In this document: positions 27,788-36,409 of the stretch, piece after piece
Numbering within the stretch: the first letter of the stretch is position 1
Layout of the letters: every line of letters starts with the position of its first letter
Translations under genes and position numbers: made by a program
Notes under the pieces: model-generated
Seen by the model: the letters and a program-made list of their open reading frames with translations, nothing else
The model's database searches: none
Told to the model about the DNA's origin: nothing
Assembly (NCBI RefSeq): GCF_020523795.1
Contig: NZ_JAJALI010000001.1
Coordinates: forward strand, 1 to 64,000
DNA from: Ancylobacter sp. Lp-2
GTDB lineage: Bacteria > Pseudomonadota > Alphaproteobacteria > Rhizobiales > Xanthobacteraceae
DNA: 64,000 nt
Direction: 5' to 3'

Positions 27788-29293
27788 ATGTTCGACAATT
27801 TCGTCAATCTCTGGCACGGCTTCGCTGTCGCCGGCGATCCGTTCAACATCCTCCTGATGGTGGTCGGCATCCTGCTCGGCGTCATCATCGGCGTGCTGCC
27901 CGGCCTCGGCGGCGCGAACGGCGTCGCCATCCTGCTGCCGCTCACCTTCTCCATGTCGCCCACCTCGGCGATCATCCTTTTGTCGTGCATCTACTGGGGT
28001 GCGCTGTTCGGCGGCGCCATCACCTCGGTGCTGTTCAACATACCGGGCGAACCCTGGTCGGTGGCCACCACCTTCGACGGCCATCCGATGGCCCGGCAAG
28101 GCAAGGCGGGCGAGGCACTGACCGCGGCCTTCACCTCCTCCTTCGTCGGCGCCTTCGTCGCCATCCTGATGATCACCCTCGTCGCCCCGCTGGTCGCCGC
28201 CTTCGCGCTGCGCTTCGGGCCGGCAGAGAAGTTCGCGGTGTACTTCCTCGCCTTCTGCTCCTTCGTCGGCATGAGCAAGGAGCCGCCGGCCAAGACCATC
28301 GTGTCGATGATGATCGGCTTCGCGCTCGCCGCCGTCGGCCTCGACATGGTGACCGGCCAGTTGCGCCTCACCTTCGGCTCCGAGGAACTGCTGAACGGCT
28401 TCGACTTCCTCATCGCCGTCATCGGCCTGTTCGGCATCGGCGAAATCCTGCTGACCATGGAGGAAGGCCTCGAATTCCGCGGCAAGTCGGCGAAGATCGA
28501 CGCCAAGGTCGTGCTGCGGACCTGGGCGAGCCTGCCGCGCTACTGGGCGACCTCCATCCGCTCCTGCATCATCGGCTGCTGGATGGGCATCACCCCGGCG
28601 GGCGCCACCCCGGCCTCCTTCATGGCCTATGGCATCGCCAAGCGCGTGTCGAAGAACGGCAAGAACTTCGGCAATGGCGAGATCGAGGGCGTTGTCGCCC
28701 CCGAGACCGCCGCGCACGCCGCCGGCACCTCGGCCCTGCTGCCGATGCTGGCGCTGGGCGTGCCGGGATCGCCGACCGCCGCGGTGCTGCTCGGCGGCCT
28801 GCTGATCTGGGGCCTCCAGCCCGGCCCGATGCTGTTCGTCGAGCAGAAGGACTTCGTCTGGGGCCTGATCGCCTCGATGTATCTCGGCAACGTCGTCGGC
28901 CTGATCGTCGTGCTCACCACGGTGCCGCTGTTCGCCGCCATCCTGCGCATCCCCTTCTCGATCATCGCCCCGGTGATCCTGGTGATCTGCGCCATCGGTG
29001 CCTACACGGTGAACAACAACGTGTTCGACGTGGTGATGATGCTGGTGTTCGGCGTGCTCGGCTACGTGCTGAAGAAGACCAACTACCCGTTGGCACCGCT
29101 GGTTCTGGCCATCGTGCTGGGCGACAGCGCCGAGGAAGCCTTCCGCCAGTCGCTGCTCGCCTCCGGCGGTTCGATCGGGATCTTCTGGTCCAACCCGCTG
29201 GTGTCGACCATCATGGGCCTCGGCCTGGTCGCCGCCCTGTACCCGATGATCTCCAACCTGCTCAGCCGGCTGCGCTCGCCGCAGCCCGCCTGA
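27788..29293 (+). CDS. tctA: Tripartite tricarboxylate transporter large permease
   Basis: 501 residues, about 11-12 transmembrane helices. Family landmarks are GVIIGVLPGLGGANGVAILLPLTF and the later GITPAGATPASFMAYGIAKRVSKNGKNFGNGEIEGVVAPETAAHAA. It forms the main translocation path, driven by an ion gradient. It is the last gene of the operon; the hairpin plus T-stretch at 29314-29343 follows. Confidence 0.95.
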   Translation: MFDNFVNLWHGFAVAGDPFNILLMVVGILLGVIIGVLPGLGGANGVAILLPLTFSMSPTSAIILLSCIYWGALFGGAITSVLFNIPGEPWSVATTFDGHPMARQGKAGEALTAAFTSSFVGAFVAILMITLVAPLVAAFALRFGPAEKFAVYFLAFCSFVGMSKEPPAKTIVSMMIGFALAAVGLDMVTGQLRLTFGSEELLNGFDFLIAVIGLFGIGEILLTMEEGLEFRGKSAKIDAKVVLRTWASLPRYWATSIRSCIIGCWMGITPAGATPASFMAYGIAKRVSKNGKNFGNGEIEGVVAPETAAHAAGTSALLPMLALGVPGSPTAAVLLGGLLIWGLQPGPMLFVEQKDFVWGLIASMYLGNVVGLIVVLTTVPLFAAILRIPFSIIAPVILVICAIGAYTVNNNVFDVVMMLVFGVLGYVLKKTNYPLAPLVLAIVLGDSAEEAFRQSLLASGGSIGIFWSNPLVSTIMGLGLVAALYPMISNLLSRLRSPQPA

Positions 29294-29313
29294 GCCTCGG
29301 GCACCACAACACG

Positions 29314-29343
29314 GCCCGCCGCGCCCACCGCGCGGCGGGCTTT
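29314..29343 (+). terminator. Rho-independent terminator of tctCBA
   Basis: A 10-bp GC stem (29314-29323 with 29331-29340) and 7-base loop followed by TTT, 20 bp after the tctA stop. Confidence 0.75.
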
Positions 29344-29510
29344 CGATCCGCCGGAACCGGATCGACCGCATCCCGCCGTGACACGCCGACAAGGCGGCCG
29401 GCCCGGCCTGCGGACCACACCACGCTTCAGGGGATTGGGAGGGCAACGCCAATGACCACCGCCAACACCACCGCCATGTCGGCATCTCAGTTGCGCAGGC
29501 GAGCCGGACG

Positions 29511-30233
29511 ATGAGCATCGAAACCAGCATCCAGCGCGTCGGCACAGGCGCCGCCAAGCTCGCGGTGGCGCCCCTCGAGGACACCTCCACCTTCAAGAAC
29601 CGCGCCTATGCCGCGCTGAAGGACGTCATCGTCTCGCTCAACATCTACGATCAGCCGCACGAGGTCCGCCTCGACGAGCGCCAGCTGGCCCAGAGCCTGG
29701 GGGTGAGCCGTACCCCGGTGCGCGAGGCGATGGCGCAACTGGAGCGCGAGGGCTTCGTCCACTCGGTGCCGCGCCGCGGCATCTATGTGGTGCGCAAGAC
29801 CAAGCGCGAGGTCATCGAGATGATCCAGGTCTGGGCGGCGCTGGAGAGCCTGGCCGCCCGGCTGATCACCCAGAACGCCAGCGACGAGGAGATCGCCACG
29901 CTGCGCGCCATGTTCGCCACCTTCGAGGACGGCACACCACACGCCAAGCTCGATGAATATTCCGAGGTGAACATCCAGTTTCACCAGGCGATCATCGCCA
30001 TGGGCGGCAATGGCATCCTCGTCAATCTCGCCGAGAACCTGTTCACCCATATGCGGATGATCCGCCGCAAGACCATCGTCGAGGAAGACCGCGCCGATCG
30101 CTCCATCCAGGACCATTTGGCCATCATCCAGGCGCTGGAGGCGCGCGAGACCGACACCGCCGAGGTGCTGGTGCGCAACCATGCGCTCGGCCTCGCCGGA
30201 CATGTGTCGCGCTACGCCACCTATCTCGAATAG
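29511..30233 (+). CDS. GntR-family regulator (FCD domain)
   Basis: 240 residues. The N-terminal winged helix-turn-helix (about 55-95) includes RQLAQSLGVSRTPVREAMAQLEREGFV. The C-terminal FCD helical domain has metal/ligand-type residues in NIQFHQAII and the final helices. It lies after tctCBA on the same strand but behind its terminator, so it is probably a separately transcribed local regulator that senses the transported acid. Its operator may be the TGGCATACCA site upstream of tctC. Confidence 0.9.
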   Translation: MSIETSIQRVGTGAAKLAVAPLEDTSTFKNRAYAALKDVIVSLNIYDQPHEVRLDERQLAQSLGVSRTPVREAMAQLEREGFVHSVPRRGIYVVRKTKREVIEMIQVWAALESLAARLITQNASDEEIATLRAMFATFEDGTPHAKLDEYSEVNIQFHQAIIAMGGNGILVNLAENLFTHMRMIRRKTIVEEDRADRSIQDHLAIIQALEARETDTAEVLVRNHALGLAGHVSRYATYLE

Positions 30234-30298
30234 GCGACACAGCCACATCCTCGCAGGGCTCAGGCCCGCTCCGGCCACCGGAGATACCGAAGACTGCG

Positions 30299-30332
30299 CC
30301 CGGCGGGTTCCTCGACCTCGTCGGGCTTTTTT
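30299..30332 (+). terminator. Rho-independent terminator after the gntR gene
   Basis: A CCCGGCG/CGTCGGG stem (one G-U pair) with an internal GG/CC extension spans 30299-30325 and is followed by TTTTTT at 30327-30332. It lies about 65 bp past the regulator stop. Confidence 0.75.
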
Positions 30333-30525
30333 CGTTCCGCACGCTCAAGGTGTGGCACGGCTGCACGTTCGCGCGAGGATCGACCGGACGCCGCCCGGGG
30401 AAGATTGCACCGCCCCGGCAATTCCGATACGCAAAATGCGAGGTTGGCTACCGGCCTCGCCGCACCCAAATGTCCCTCGATCGAACGGGGTTCCTGGAAC
30501 CTCGCCGCTGGAGCCTTGCGCCGGC

Positions 30526-30987
30526 ATGCTGCGCAGTTTGACCGATTTCATCGCCGAGATCGCCGGCGGCGTCCGCGAGCCGGAGTTCGCCGAGAACGAT
30601 TATCGTCTCGCCGCCGCCGCGCTGCTGGTGCATGTGGTGACCATCGACGGGATCATCGGCGATGCGGAGATGGAGAAGCTGCGGCACATCCTCGCCTTCC
30701 GCTTCAGCCTGAAGCCGGAGGAGGCCGAGCATCTGCTCGAGGCCGCCATCGCCCGCGACGCCGAGGCGGTGGATCTCTACGCCTTCACCAGCGTGCTCAA
30801 CCGGGCGATGGACGAGGAAGGCCGCAAGCGGGTGATCGAGATGATGTTCGAGGTCGCCTATGCCGATGGCGGGCTGACCGAATTCGAGGACAACCTCGTC
30901 TGGCGCGCCGCCGAGCTGCTGAACATCTCCTCACGCGACCGGGTGGAGATCCGCAAGCGTATCCGCGAGACCTTCGACGAGGCGTGA
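30526..30987 (+). CDS. TerB-family protein
   Basis: 153 residues, all-helical TerB fold. It has LAAAALLVHVVTIDGIIGDAEMEKL and, later, MMFEVAYADGGLTEFEDNLVWRAAELL, the two acidic metal-binding helices (DG.I.D.E) expected of tellurite-resistance TerB domains. The start MLRSLTDFIAEIAGG is chosen by family length; upstream frame sequence to 30181 is not family-like. It is a cytoplasmic stand-alone copy without terC/D/E neighbours, so a tellurite role should not be assumed. Confidence 0.85.
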   Translation: MLRSLTDFIAEIAGGVREPEFAENDYRLAAAALLVHVVTIDGIIGDAEMEKLRHILAFRFSLKPEEAEHLLEAAIARDAEAVDLYAFTSVLNRAMDEEGRKRVIEMMFEVAYADGGLTEFEDNLVWRAAELLNISSRDRVEIRKRIRETFDEA

Positions 30988-31160
30988 ACGCCGGCCGCAC
31001 GGCGCCGGCATGGTTCCCATATCGCGCACTCACGGCGCCAAATCACGGACCGGCGCTGGGTTTTCATGCCGCCGCGCCTTGAAACCGCTCGAAAATCATG
31101 TCGTGATGGCTGACATATGCCGCAGCGCAGCGTTGCGGATTCGCGCCGACGACGAAAAGC

Positions 31161-31952
31161 ATGGGTCAGCAACTCGCCTCCGACGTCCTGATCGTCCTGC
31201 ACCAGGAACATTCCTCGCCCGGCCGCGTCGGCCGGCTGCTGGTCGAGCGCGGATACCGGCTGGATGTGCGGCGCCCCTGCCTCGGCGATCCCCTGCCCAC
31301 CACGCTGGCCCGCCATGCCGGCGCCGTCGTCTTCGGCGGCCCGCAGAGCGCCAATGACTGCCACGACTATGTGCGCGCCGAGATCGACTGGATCGGCGTC
31401 GCGCTGAAGGAAGCCAAGCCCTATCTCGGCATCTGCCTGGGCGCGCAGATGCTGGCCCGCCACCTCGGCGCCCGCGTGGCGCCGCATCCCGAGGGGCTGG
31501 TGGAGATCGGCTATTATCCGCTGCGCCCAACCCCCGCCGGGCGCGCGCTGCTCGACGACGGCCGCGACGAGGCGGGCGACGCCGCCACGACCGCCCCCGA
31601 CGAATGGCCCAACCATGTCTATCATTGGCACCGCGAGGGCTTCGAGCTGGCGCGCGGCGCTGAATTGCTGGCCTCCGGCGACGCCTTTCCCAACCAGGCG
31701 TTCCGCTACGGGCCGGCGGCCTATGGCCTGCAGTTCCACCCGGAAGTGACGCACCACATGATGTGCCGGTGGACGATACGCGGCAATGAGCGGCTCTCGC
31801 TGCCCGGCGCGCGCCCGCGCAGCGCCCATTTCACCGACCGGCTGCAGCATGACGGGCGAGTGCGGCTGTGGCTGGACAGCTTCCTCGACCGCTGGCTCGG
31901 CGGCTCGGCCGCCGGAGCGTTCAGCGCACCGCTTCAGACGGCAGCACAGTGA
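31161..31952 (+). CDS. Class I glutamine amidotransferase-like protein
   Basis: 263 residues. The GATase1 catalytic triad is visible: nucleophile C92 in LGICLGAQML, and H193 and E195 in GLQFHPEVT. It belongs to the GMP-synthase-like stand-alone amidotransferase/peptidase group; the acceptor is unknown. The last 32 bp overlap the tail of the oppositely oriented membrane protein gene. Confidence 0.88.
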   Translation: MGQQLASDVLIVLHQEHSSPGRVGRLLVERGYRLDVRRPCLGDPLPTTLARHAGAVVFGGPQSANDCHDYVRAEIDWIGVALKEAKPYLGICLGAQMLARHLGARVAPHPEGLVEIGYYPLRPTPAGRALLDDGRDEAGDAATTAPDEWPNHVYHWHREGFELARGAELLASGDAFPNQAFRYGPAAYGLQFHPEVTHHMMCRWTIRGNERLSLPGARPRSAHFTDRLQHDGRVRLWLDSFLDRWLGGSAAGAFSAPLQTAAQ

Positions 31953-32496
31953 TCTCGAGCCCGCGCAGCCGCGTGTAGAGCACGCGGTCGCGGGCATAGG
32001 GCCACCAGTCGAACAGCAGGATCTCGATCGGCCGCCACAGCCCGACCCAGCCGGCGATAATCGCGCCCTCGCTCAGCAATTCGCCGACCAGCATGTCGTC
32101 CAGCGCCGAGCTGCTGATCAAGGTCGCGACGCCGATGCACAGAGCGAGGAACACCACGCCGACCGCCAGCGTGCGCAGCCCCTCGCGCCGGGTCTCGCGC
32201 AATTTGCGCTCGGCATAGTCACGATTGGTGTCGCAATAGCGCGCCAGCGCCTCGGGAAGGCGCGGCGCGAGCTCGGCATTGCCCGGCGTCGGCGCCACAT
32301 GCAGCCGCAGCCGCACCGGCCGGCGACGCCAGCGACGCTCGGCCGTCACCAGATCGATCAGCCGGTCGATGCCGGATTCGTCAATGCTCTCGCCGGCGAA
32401 GGGATCGATATCCGGCGTGGCGAAGAAATTGCGCAGGTCGCGCAGGCGGATGTCGATCTCGATCGGCACGGCGTCCATGGGTGGCGACTCATGCAA
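31921..32496 (-). CDS. Hypothetical membrane protein
   Basis: 191 residues (possible later start M7 at 32478). The N-terminal half is acidic then Arg-rich (DIDPFAGESIDESG, ERRWRRRPVRLRLHVAP). The C-terminal half has two hydrophobic segments (LAVGVVFLALCIGVATLI and EGAIIAGWVGLWRPIEILLF), then WWPYARDRVLYTRLRGLEI. I recognise no domain with certainty. It overlaps the amidotransferase gene tail-to-tail by 32 bp. Confidence 0.7.
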   Translation of the reverse strand: MHESPPMDAVPIEIDIRLRDLRNFFATPDIDPFAGESIDESGIDRLIDLVTAERRWRRRPVRLRLHVAPTPGNAELAPRLPEALARYCDTNRDYAERKLRETRREGLRTLAVGVVFLALCIGVATLISSSALDDMLVGELLSEGAIIAGWVGLWRPIEILLFDWWPYARDRVLYTRLRGLEITVLPSEAVR

Positions 32497-32554
32497 GCGG
32501 TTTTACCACCGCGGGTCATAGCAGCGGCCGACCGTCCCGTCTCCCGTGCCGCGC

Positions 32555-33055
32555 TCAGCGCTGGAGCGCCGCGCGCAGGCGGGCGATGTCGGCACGCATC
32601 CGTTCCACCGAGGGGCGGTCGAGCCCGGTGGCGGCGGCGATGGCGGCCGGCACCGCCGCGCCCTTCGCCCGCAACGCCTGCCCCTCGTCGGTGAGATGGA
32701 CGTGAACCTGCCGGGCGTCGGCGACGCTGCGCCGCCGCTTAACCAGGCCCTGTGCCTCCAGCCGCTTGATCAGCGGCGTCAGCGTGCTGGATTCGAGCGC
32801 GAGATGGCCCGCAAGGTCGCCCACCGTCTGCCCGTCGGCGCGCCACAGGCTGACCATGACCAGATATTGCGTATAGGTCAGGCCCAGTGCGTCGAGCAGC
32901 GGCAAGTAGGCGCGATTGAAGGCGTGATTGGCGGAATAGACCGCGAAGCAGAGGAAGTCGTCGAGACCGGCCTCGCCGGCACACGACCCGGCAGCGTTGA
33001 GCTCCGTGGTGGCCAGCGCCGTCCGCGCGGCGGCCTCATCAGCATGTCCCTTCAT
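32555..33055 (-). CDS. ohrR: MarR-family regulator, OhrR-like
   Basis: 166 residues. FLCFAVYSANHAFNRAYLPLLDALGLTYTQYLVMVSLW (32-69) closely follows the OhrR pattern, with C36 at the peroxide-sensing cysteine position. The winged helix has VGDLAGHLALESSTLTPLIKRLEAQGLV. OhrR represses ohr until organic hydroperoxide oxidises the Cys. The N-terminus is about 25 residues longer than usual. No ohr gene is adjacent here, which is atypical. Confidence 0.85.
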   Translation of the reverse strand: MKGHADEAAARTALATTELNAAGSCAGEAGLDDFLCFAVYSANHAFNRAYLPLLDALGLTYTQYLVMVSLWRADGQTVGDLAGHLALESSTLTPLIKRLEAQGLVKRRRSVADARQVHVHLTDEGQALRAKGAAVPAAIAAATGLDRPSVERMRADIARLRAALQR

Positions 33056-33103
33056 GGCGGGTGTCCTCTCGGCGCGATGGCGCCCACCCCTAAAATAATC
33101 GTA

Positions 33104-33118
33104 TGCGATCTAATCGCA
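33104..33118 (-). promoter_or_regulatory. Palindromic operator upstream of ohrR
   Basis: The inverted repeat TGCGAT-CTA-ATCGCA lies about 50 bp before the ohrR start in a locally AT-richer segment, with a second small palindrome (ATCG-CATA-CGAT on the minus strand) overlapping it. Position and symmetry suit an autoregulatory MarR/OhrR site. Confidence 0.5.
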
Positions 33119-33253
33119 AGTGATCGACCGTCGCAGATCTGCCGTCCTAGGCCTGCCGCCTCGCAACCGCCGACGTCGATCCCGCGTGTGCGGGGCAAGC
33201 GGACGCCCCGATGCGGCCCGCCCGAAGGAGGCACCCGGCACGCCGACGCGCGA

Positions 33254-34141
33254 TCAGGCCGCCATGGGCGCAGCGGCGCCGCTGAGCTCGCTTTCCTCGG
33301 CGGCCTGGGCGGCGCGCAGGCGGCGCTCGGCGGCCGCGTCGGCCCGACGCTTCCACAGCTCATAGGCGATGGCGCCGACGATCGTCACCCCGACGATGAT
33401 CACCGCCAGCGCGCTGATCGCCGGGGTGGAGCCCTGCCGCACCCGTCCGGCGAGCACGGTGGTGAGCGTCTTCTCCGATAGGATGGCGAAGGTGGTGGTG
33501 TTGTAGTTCTCGAAGGAGGACAGGAAGGCGAGCACCGCCGCCGAGAACAGCGCCGGCTGCAGGAAGGGCAGCAATATGTGGCGGAACACCTGCGGATAGG
33601 AGGCGCCGAGATCGAGCGCCGCCTCCTGCTGCGCCTGGTCGAAGCGCTGCAGCCGGGCGAGGATGATCAGCATGCAATAGGCGGAAATGAAGCTCGACTG
33701 GCCGATCACCGTGAGGATGATGCCGTCATAGAGGAACTTCGTGCCGGTCAGCGTGGTGAATTCGCGCCAGAACACCACGGTGGAGATGCCGATGATGATG
33801 CCCGGCGTCAGCACCGGCGACACCACGACGAGGTAATAGGCCGAGCGCACCCGCGGCTGGATCTGCGTCATCACGATGGCGCCGGCGAGCCCGATCGGCA
33901 CGGAGATGGCGACCACCAGCACGCCGATCCACAGGCTGGTCCGCAGCCCGTACATCATGTCCTGATCGGCGAAGAGTTGGGAGAACCAGTCGAGGGTCAG
34001 CCCCTCGATCGGCCAGACCTGCGGGTATTGCGGGGTGTTGAAGGCCGAGACGCCCATCACCATGAGCGGGCCGAGCAGATAGAGGAAGAACACCGCGATA
34101 TAGACGGCGAACAGGATGCGCTGGAGCGGCCCGGATGTCAT
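33254..34141 (-). CDS. Spermidine/putrescine-type ABC permease (PotC-like)
   Basis: 295 residues, six predicted helices. The EAA-like loop is QQEAALDLGASYPQVFRHILLPFLQPAL. It has an Ala/Glu-rich hydrophilic C-terminal tail (RRADAAAERRLRAAQAAEESE). Its start overlaps the stop of the upstream permease by four bases (ATGA). It is the last gene of the binding protein-ATPase-permease-permease operon, read leftward. Confidence 0.9.
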   Translation of the reverse strand: MTSGPLQRILFAVYIAVFFLYLLGPLMVMGVSAFNTPQYPQVWPIEGLTLDWFSQLFADQDMMYGLRTSLWIGVLVVAISVPIGLAGAIVMTQIQPRVRSAYYLVVVSPVLTPGIIIGISTVVFWREFTTLTGTKFLYDGIILTVIGQSSFISAYCMLIILARLQRFDQAQQEAALDLGASYPQVFRHILLPFLQPALFSAAVLAFLSSFENYNTTTFAILSEKTLTTVLAGRVRQGSTPAISALAVIIVGVTIVGAIAYELWKRRADAAAERRLRAAQAAEESELSGAAAPMAA

Positions 34142-35154
34142 CGCGTGATTTCTCCAAGGCTCAGCCGGAACATCTTCAGCACCAGCAGCACGAAGACGAC
34201 GCAGGTCACTAGCAGGATGAAGGCATAGGCCGCGCCCTGCGGCCAGTTGAACGCCTGGTAGAAGCGGTCATAGACGATGGGCGTGAACCACAGCGTGCGC
34301 GGACCGGCCAGCACCAGCGGCGCGGCGAGCGCGCCGGCGCACAGCATGAACACCAGCGTGCAGCCCGAGGCGATGCCCGGCTTGGCATGCGGCATCACCA
34401 CGAAGAGGTGGATGTGCCACCACGGCGCGCCGAGGTCCCGCGCCGCCTCGATCTGGTTCTTGTCGAGGCTCTCGATGGCGCTGTAGAGCGGGAACACCAT
34501 CATCAGCAGATAGGCGTAGGAGAGGCCCATATAGAGGCCGACATCGGCGCCGAGGAAATCGATCGGCTCGCCGATCACGCCCGCCCCCAGCAGCAGCTTG
34601 TTGATGATGCCGCCGGAGGACAGCAGCACGCGGAAGGCGAAGGCGCGCAGGATCTCGTTCACCCAATAGGGGATGATCAGCAGCAGCAGCAGGATGCGCA
34701 GCCGCGCCGCCCCCGCCGACTGCGCCATGTGGAAGGCGATCGGGTAGCAAAGGGCGAAGTTGAACAGGGTGATGGCGATGCTCACCCCGATGGTGAGCAA
34801 GAAGGCCTTGATGTGGATCCAGTTCCAGCTCGACGTCGAGGTGGTCGAGCCGAACAGGAAGTAGCGGTAGTTCTCCAGTGTGAACACGTCCTTCGGCCCG
34901 CCCATCTGCGAAGGCGGCAGTTTCGGGCGAAACGACATGTCCACCATCGAGAACTGCGGAAGCACGATGACGAAGAACACCCAGAAGCCGACCGCCAGCA
35001 CCAGATAGAGCCCGACCGCGAGCCCGTTACGCTGGAAGAAGCCCGGGCCGTTGGCGAGGCCCATGCGCCGCTCATAGGCGGCGAGCCCGAAGAAGAACAG
35101 CGCTACCGCCAGCGGTAGCCCGAAGACGAGGGTGAGGCCGCCGGTCGCTCCCAT
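34138..35154 (-). CDS. Spermidine/putrescine-type ABC permease (PotB-like)
   Basis: 338 residues. Two N-terminal hydrophobic segments precede the core permease helices. The EAA loop is NQIEAARDLGAPWWHIHLFVVMPHAKPG. It forms the channel with the PotC-like partner. Overlap with the next gene and 12 bp spacing from the ATPase indicate one transcript. Confidence 0.9.
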   Translation of the reverse strand: MGATGGLTLVFGLPLAVALFFFGLAAYERRMGLANGPGFFQRNGLAVGLYLVLAVGFWVFFVIVLPQFSMVDMSFRPKLPPSQMGGPKDVFTLENYRYFLFGSTTSTSSWNWIHIKAFLLTIGVSIAITLFNFALCYPIAFHMAQSAGAARLRILLLLLIIPYWVNEILRAFAFRVLLSSGGIINKLLLGAGVIGEPIDFLGADVGLYMGLSYAYLLMMVFPLYSAIESLDKNQIEAARDLGAPWWHIHLFVVMPHAKPGIASGCTLVFMLCAGALAAPLVLAGPRTLWFTPIVYDRFYQAFNWPQGAAYAFILLVTCVVFVLLVLKMFRLSLGEITR

Positions 35155-35166
35155 GCCGCCCTCCCC

Positions 35167-36249
35167 TCAATGGCTCGCCGGGCGGGCGAGCAGCAGGCCG
35201 TCCTGCGGCTTGAAGCCGATATGCAGCGTCTCGCCGCTCACCGGCACCACGCCGCCGCCGACCGTGGCGGTGATCTTCTGGCCGGTGCGGACCCGGAGCG
35301 TCACGTGGGTGACGCTGCCCTCATAGGCGACGTCGAGCGCCTCGCCGTCGAAGCCGACCGTCGAGCCGTTCGGCGTGCCCGTGGGCACCAGCGACAGCAC
35401 CTCCGGCCGGACGAACAGCAGCGCCTCCTCGCCGGCCTTCAGCCCGACCGGGTTGCGCCCGGAAAGCGTGCCGAGCGGCGTGTCCAGCGTTGCCATGCCG
35501 TCGGCGACGGCGGTGACCCGGCCGCGGATCTGGTTGTTCTCGCCGACGAAGGCGGCGACGAAGGGCGTGCGCGGCTCGGCATAGACGGAGCGGCCATTGC
35601 CGACCTGCTCGATCACCCCGGCATTCATCACCGCGATGCGATCCGACATGGTCAGCGCCTCGCCCTGGTCGTGGGTGATGTAGATGAAGGTGATGCCCAC
35701 CCGCTTCTGGATGGCACGCAGCTCGGCGCGCATGTGCTGGCGCAGCTTGAGGTCGAGCGCCGACAGCGGCTCGTCGAGGAGCAGGACCGAGGGCTCGACG
35801 GCAAGCGCCCGGGCGATGGCGACGCGCTGCTTCTGGCCGCCGGACAGCTCCGACACCTTCTTGTGGCCGTGCTCGCTGAGCGCGACCTGGATGAGCAGGT
35901 TCTTCACCTTCTCGTCGCGCTCATGCTTGGGCACGCCGCGCACCCGGAGGCCGTAGCCGATATTGTCGGCCACGCTCATCATCGGGAACAGCGCGAGGTT
36001 CTGGAAGATCAGCGCGGTGGGCCGCTTGTTGGGACCGATGCCGACCATGTCCCGGCCGCCGATGCGCACCTGCCCGCGCGTCGGCTCGATGAAGCCGGAA
36101 ATGGTACGCAAAAGCGTGGTCTTGCCGCATCCGGACGGGCCGAGAAAGGAGAAGAACTCCCCGGCCTCGATGGTGAGGTTGGCATCACGGACGGCGACGA
36201 AATCTCCGAACGTCACATTGACGCCCTCGAGCTCCACGGCTGCGGCCAT
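35167..36249 (-). CDS. Spermidine/putrescine-type ABC ATPase (PotA-like)
   Basis: 360 residues. Walker A is GPSGCGKTT, the signature is LSGGQKQRVAIARAL, Walker B is LLLDEPLSALD and the H-loop is THDQ. A C-terminal TOBE domain (about 280-360) is typical of PotA/FbpC. The GGAGA before the ATG at 36249 fixes the start; an in-frame extension to 36591 would read through the two hairpins and is rejected. Polyamine specificity is family inference. Confidence 0.92.
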   Translation of the reverse strand: MAAAVELEGVNVTFGDFVAVRDANLTIEAGEFFSFLGPSGCGKTTLLRTISGFIEPTRGQVRIGGRDMVGIGPNKRPTALIFQNLALFPMMSVADNIGYGLRVRGVPKHERDEKVKNLLIQVALSEHGHKKVSELSGGQKQRVAIARALAVEPSVLLLDEPLSALDLKLRQHMRAELRAIQKRVGITFIYITHDQGEALTMSDRIAVMNAGVIEQVGNGRSVYAEPRTPFVAAFVGENNQIRGRVTAVADGMATLDTPLGTLSGRNPVGLKAGEEALLFVRPEVLSLVPTGTPNGSTVGFDGEALDVAYEGSVTHVTLRVRTGQKITATVGGGVVPVSGETLHIGFKPQDGLLLARPASH

Positions 36250-36334
36250 AGGGTCTCCGGTTGCTTGTCGACTGGCCGCCAGATCGCGGGACATGGCGGC
36301 GGGAACGCGGGCGGACGGTCGCCCCGCGCGCGGA

Positions 36335-36393
36335 CCCGGGCCGGCGAACCGGCCCGGGAGAGCAACGGACCGGAGCCGGCGAGCCGGCTCCGG
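36335..36393 (-). terminator. Two consecutive hairpins between binding protein and ATPase genes
   Basis: Hairpin 1 has a 10-bp stem (36335-36344 with 36349-36358); its loop on the minus strand is TTCG. Hairpin 2 has a 10-bp stem (36370-36379 with 36384-36393). They lie just after the binding-protein stop and before the ATPase start. Tandem hairpins here would let most transcripts stop or be protected after the binding protein, giving it in excess over the membrane parts. Confidence 0.6.
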
Positions 36394-36409
36394 CGGGATC
36401 GTCGCGCGA

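Noticed and set aside
26822-29596. 924-codon open frame on the minus strand across tctC-tctB-tctA
   Set aside because: It is antisense to three clear transporter genes, has low-complexity Glu/Asp/Arg/Gly composition and no domain; a by-product of high GC and codon-position bias.
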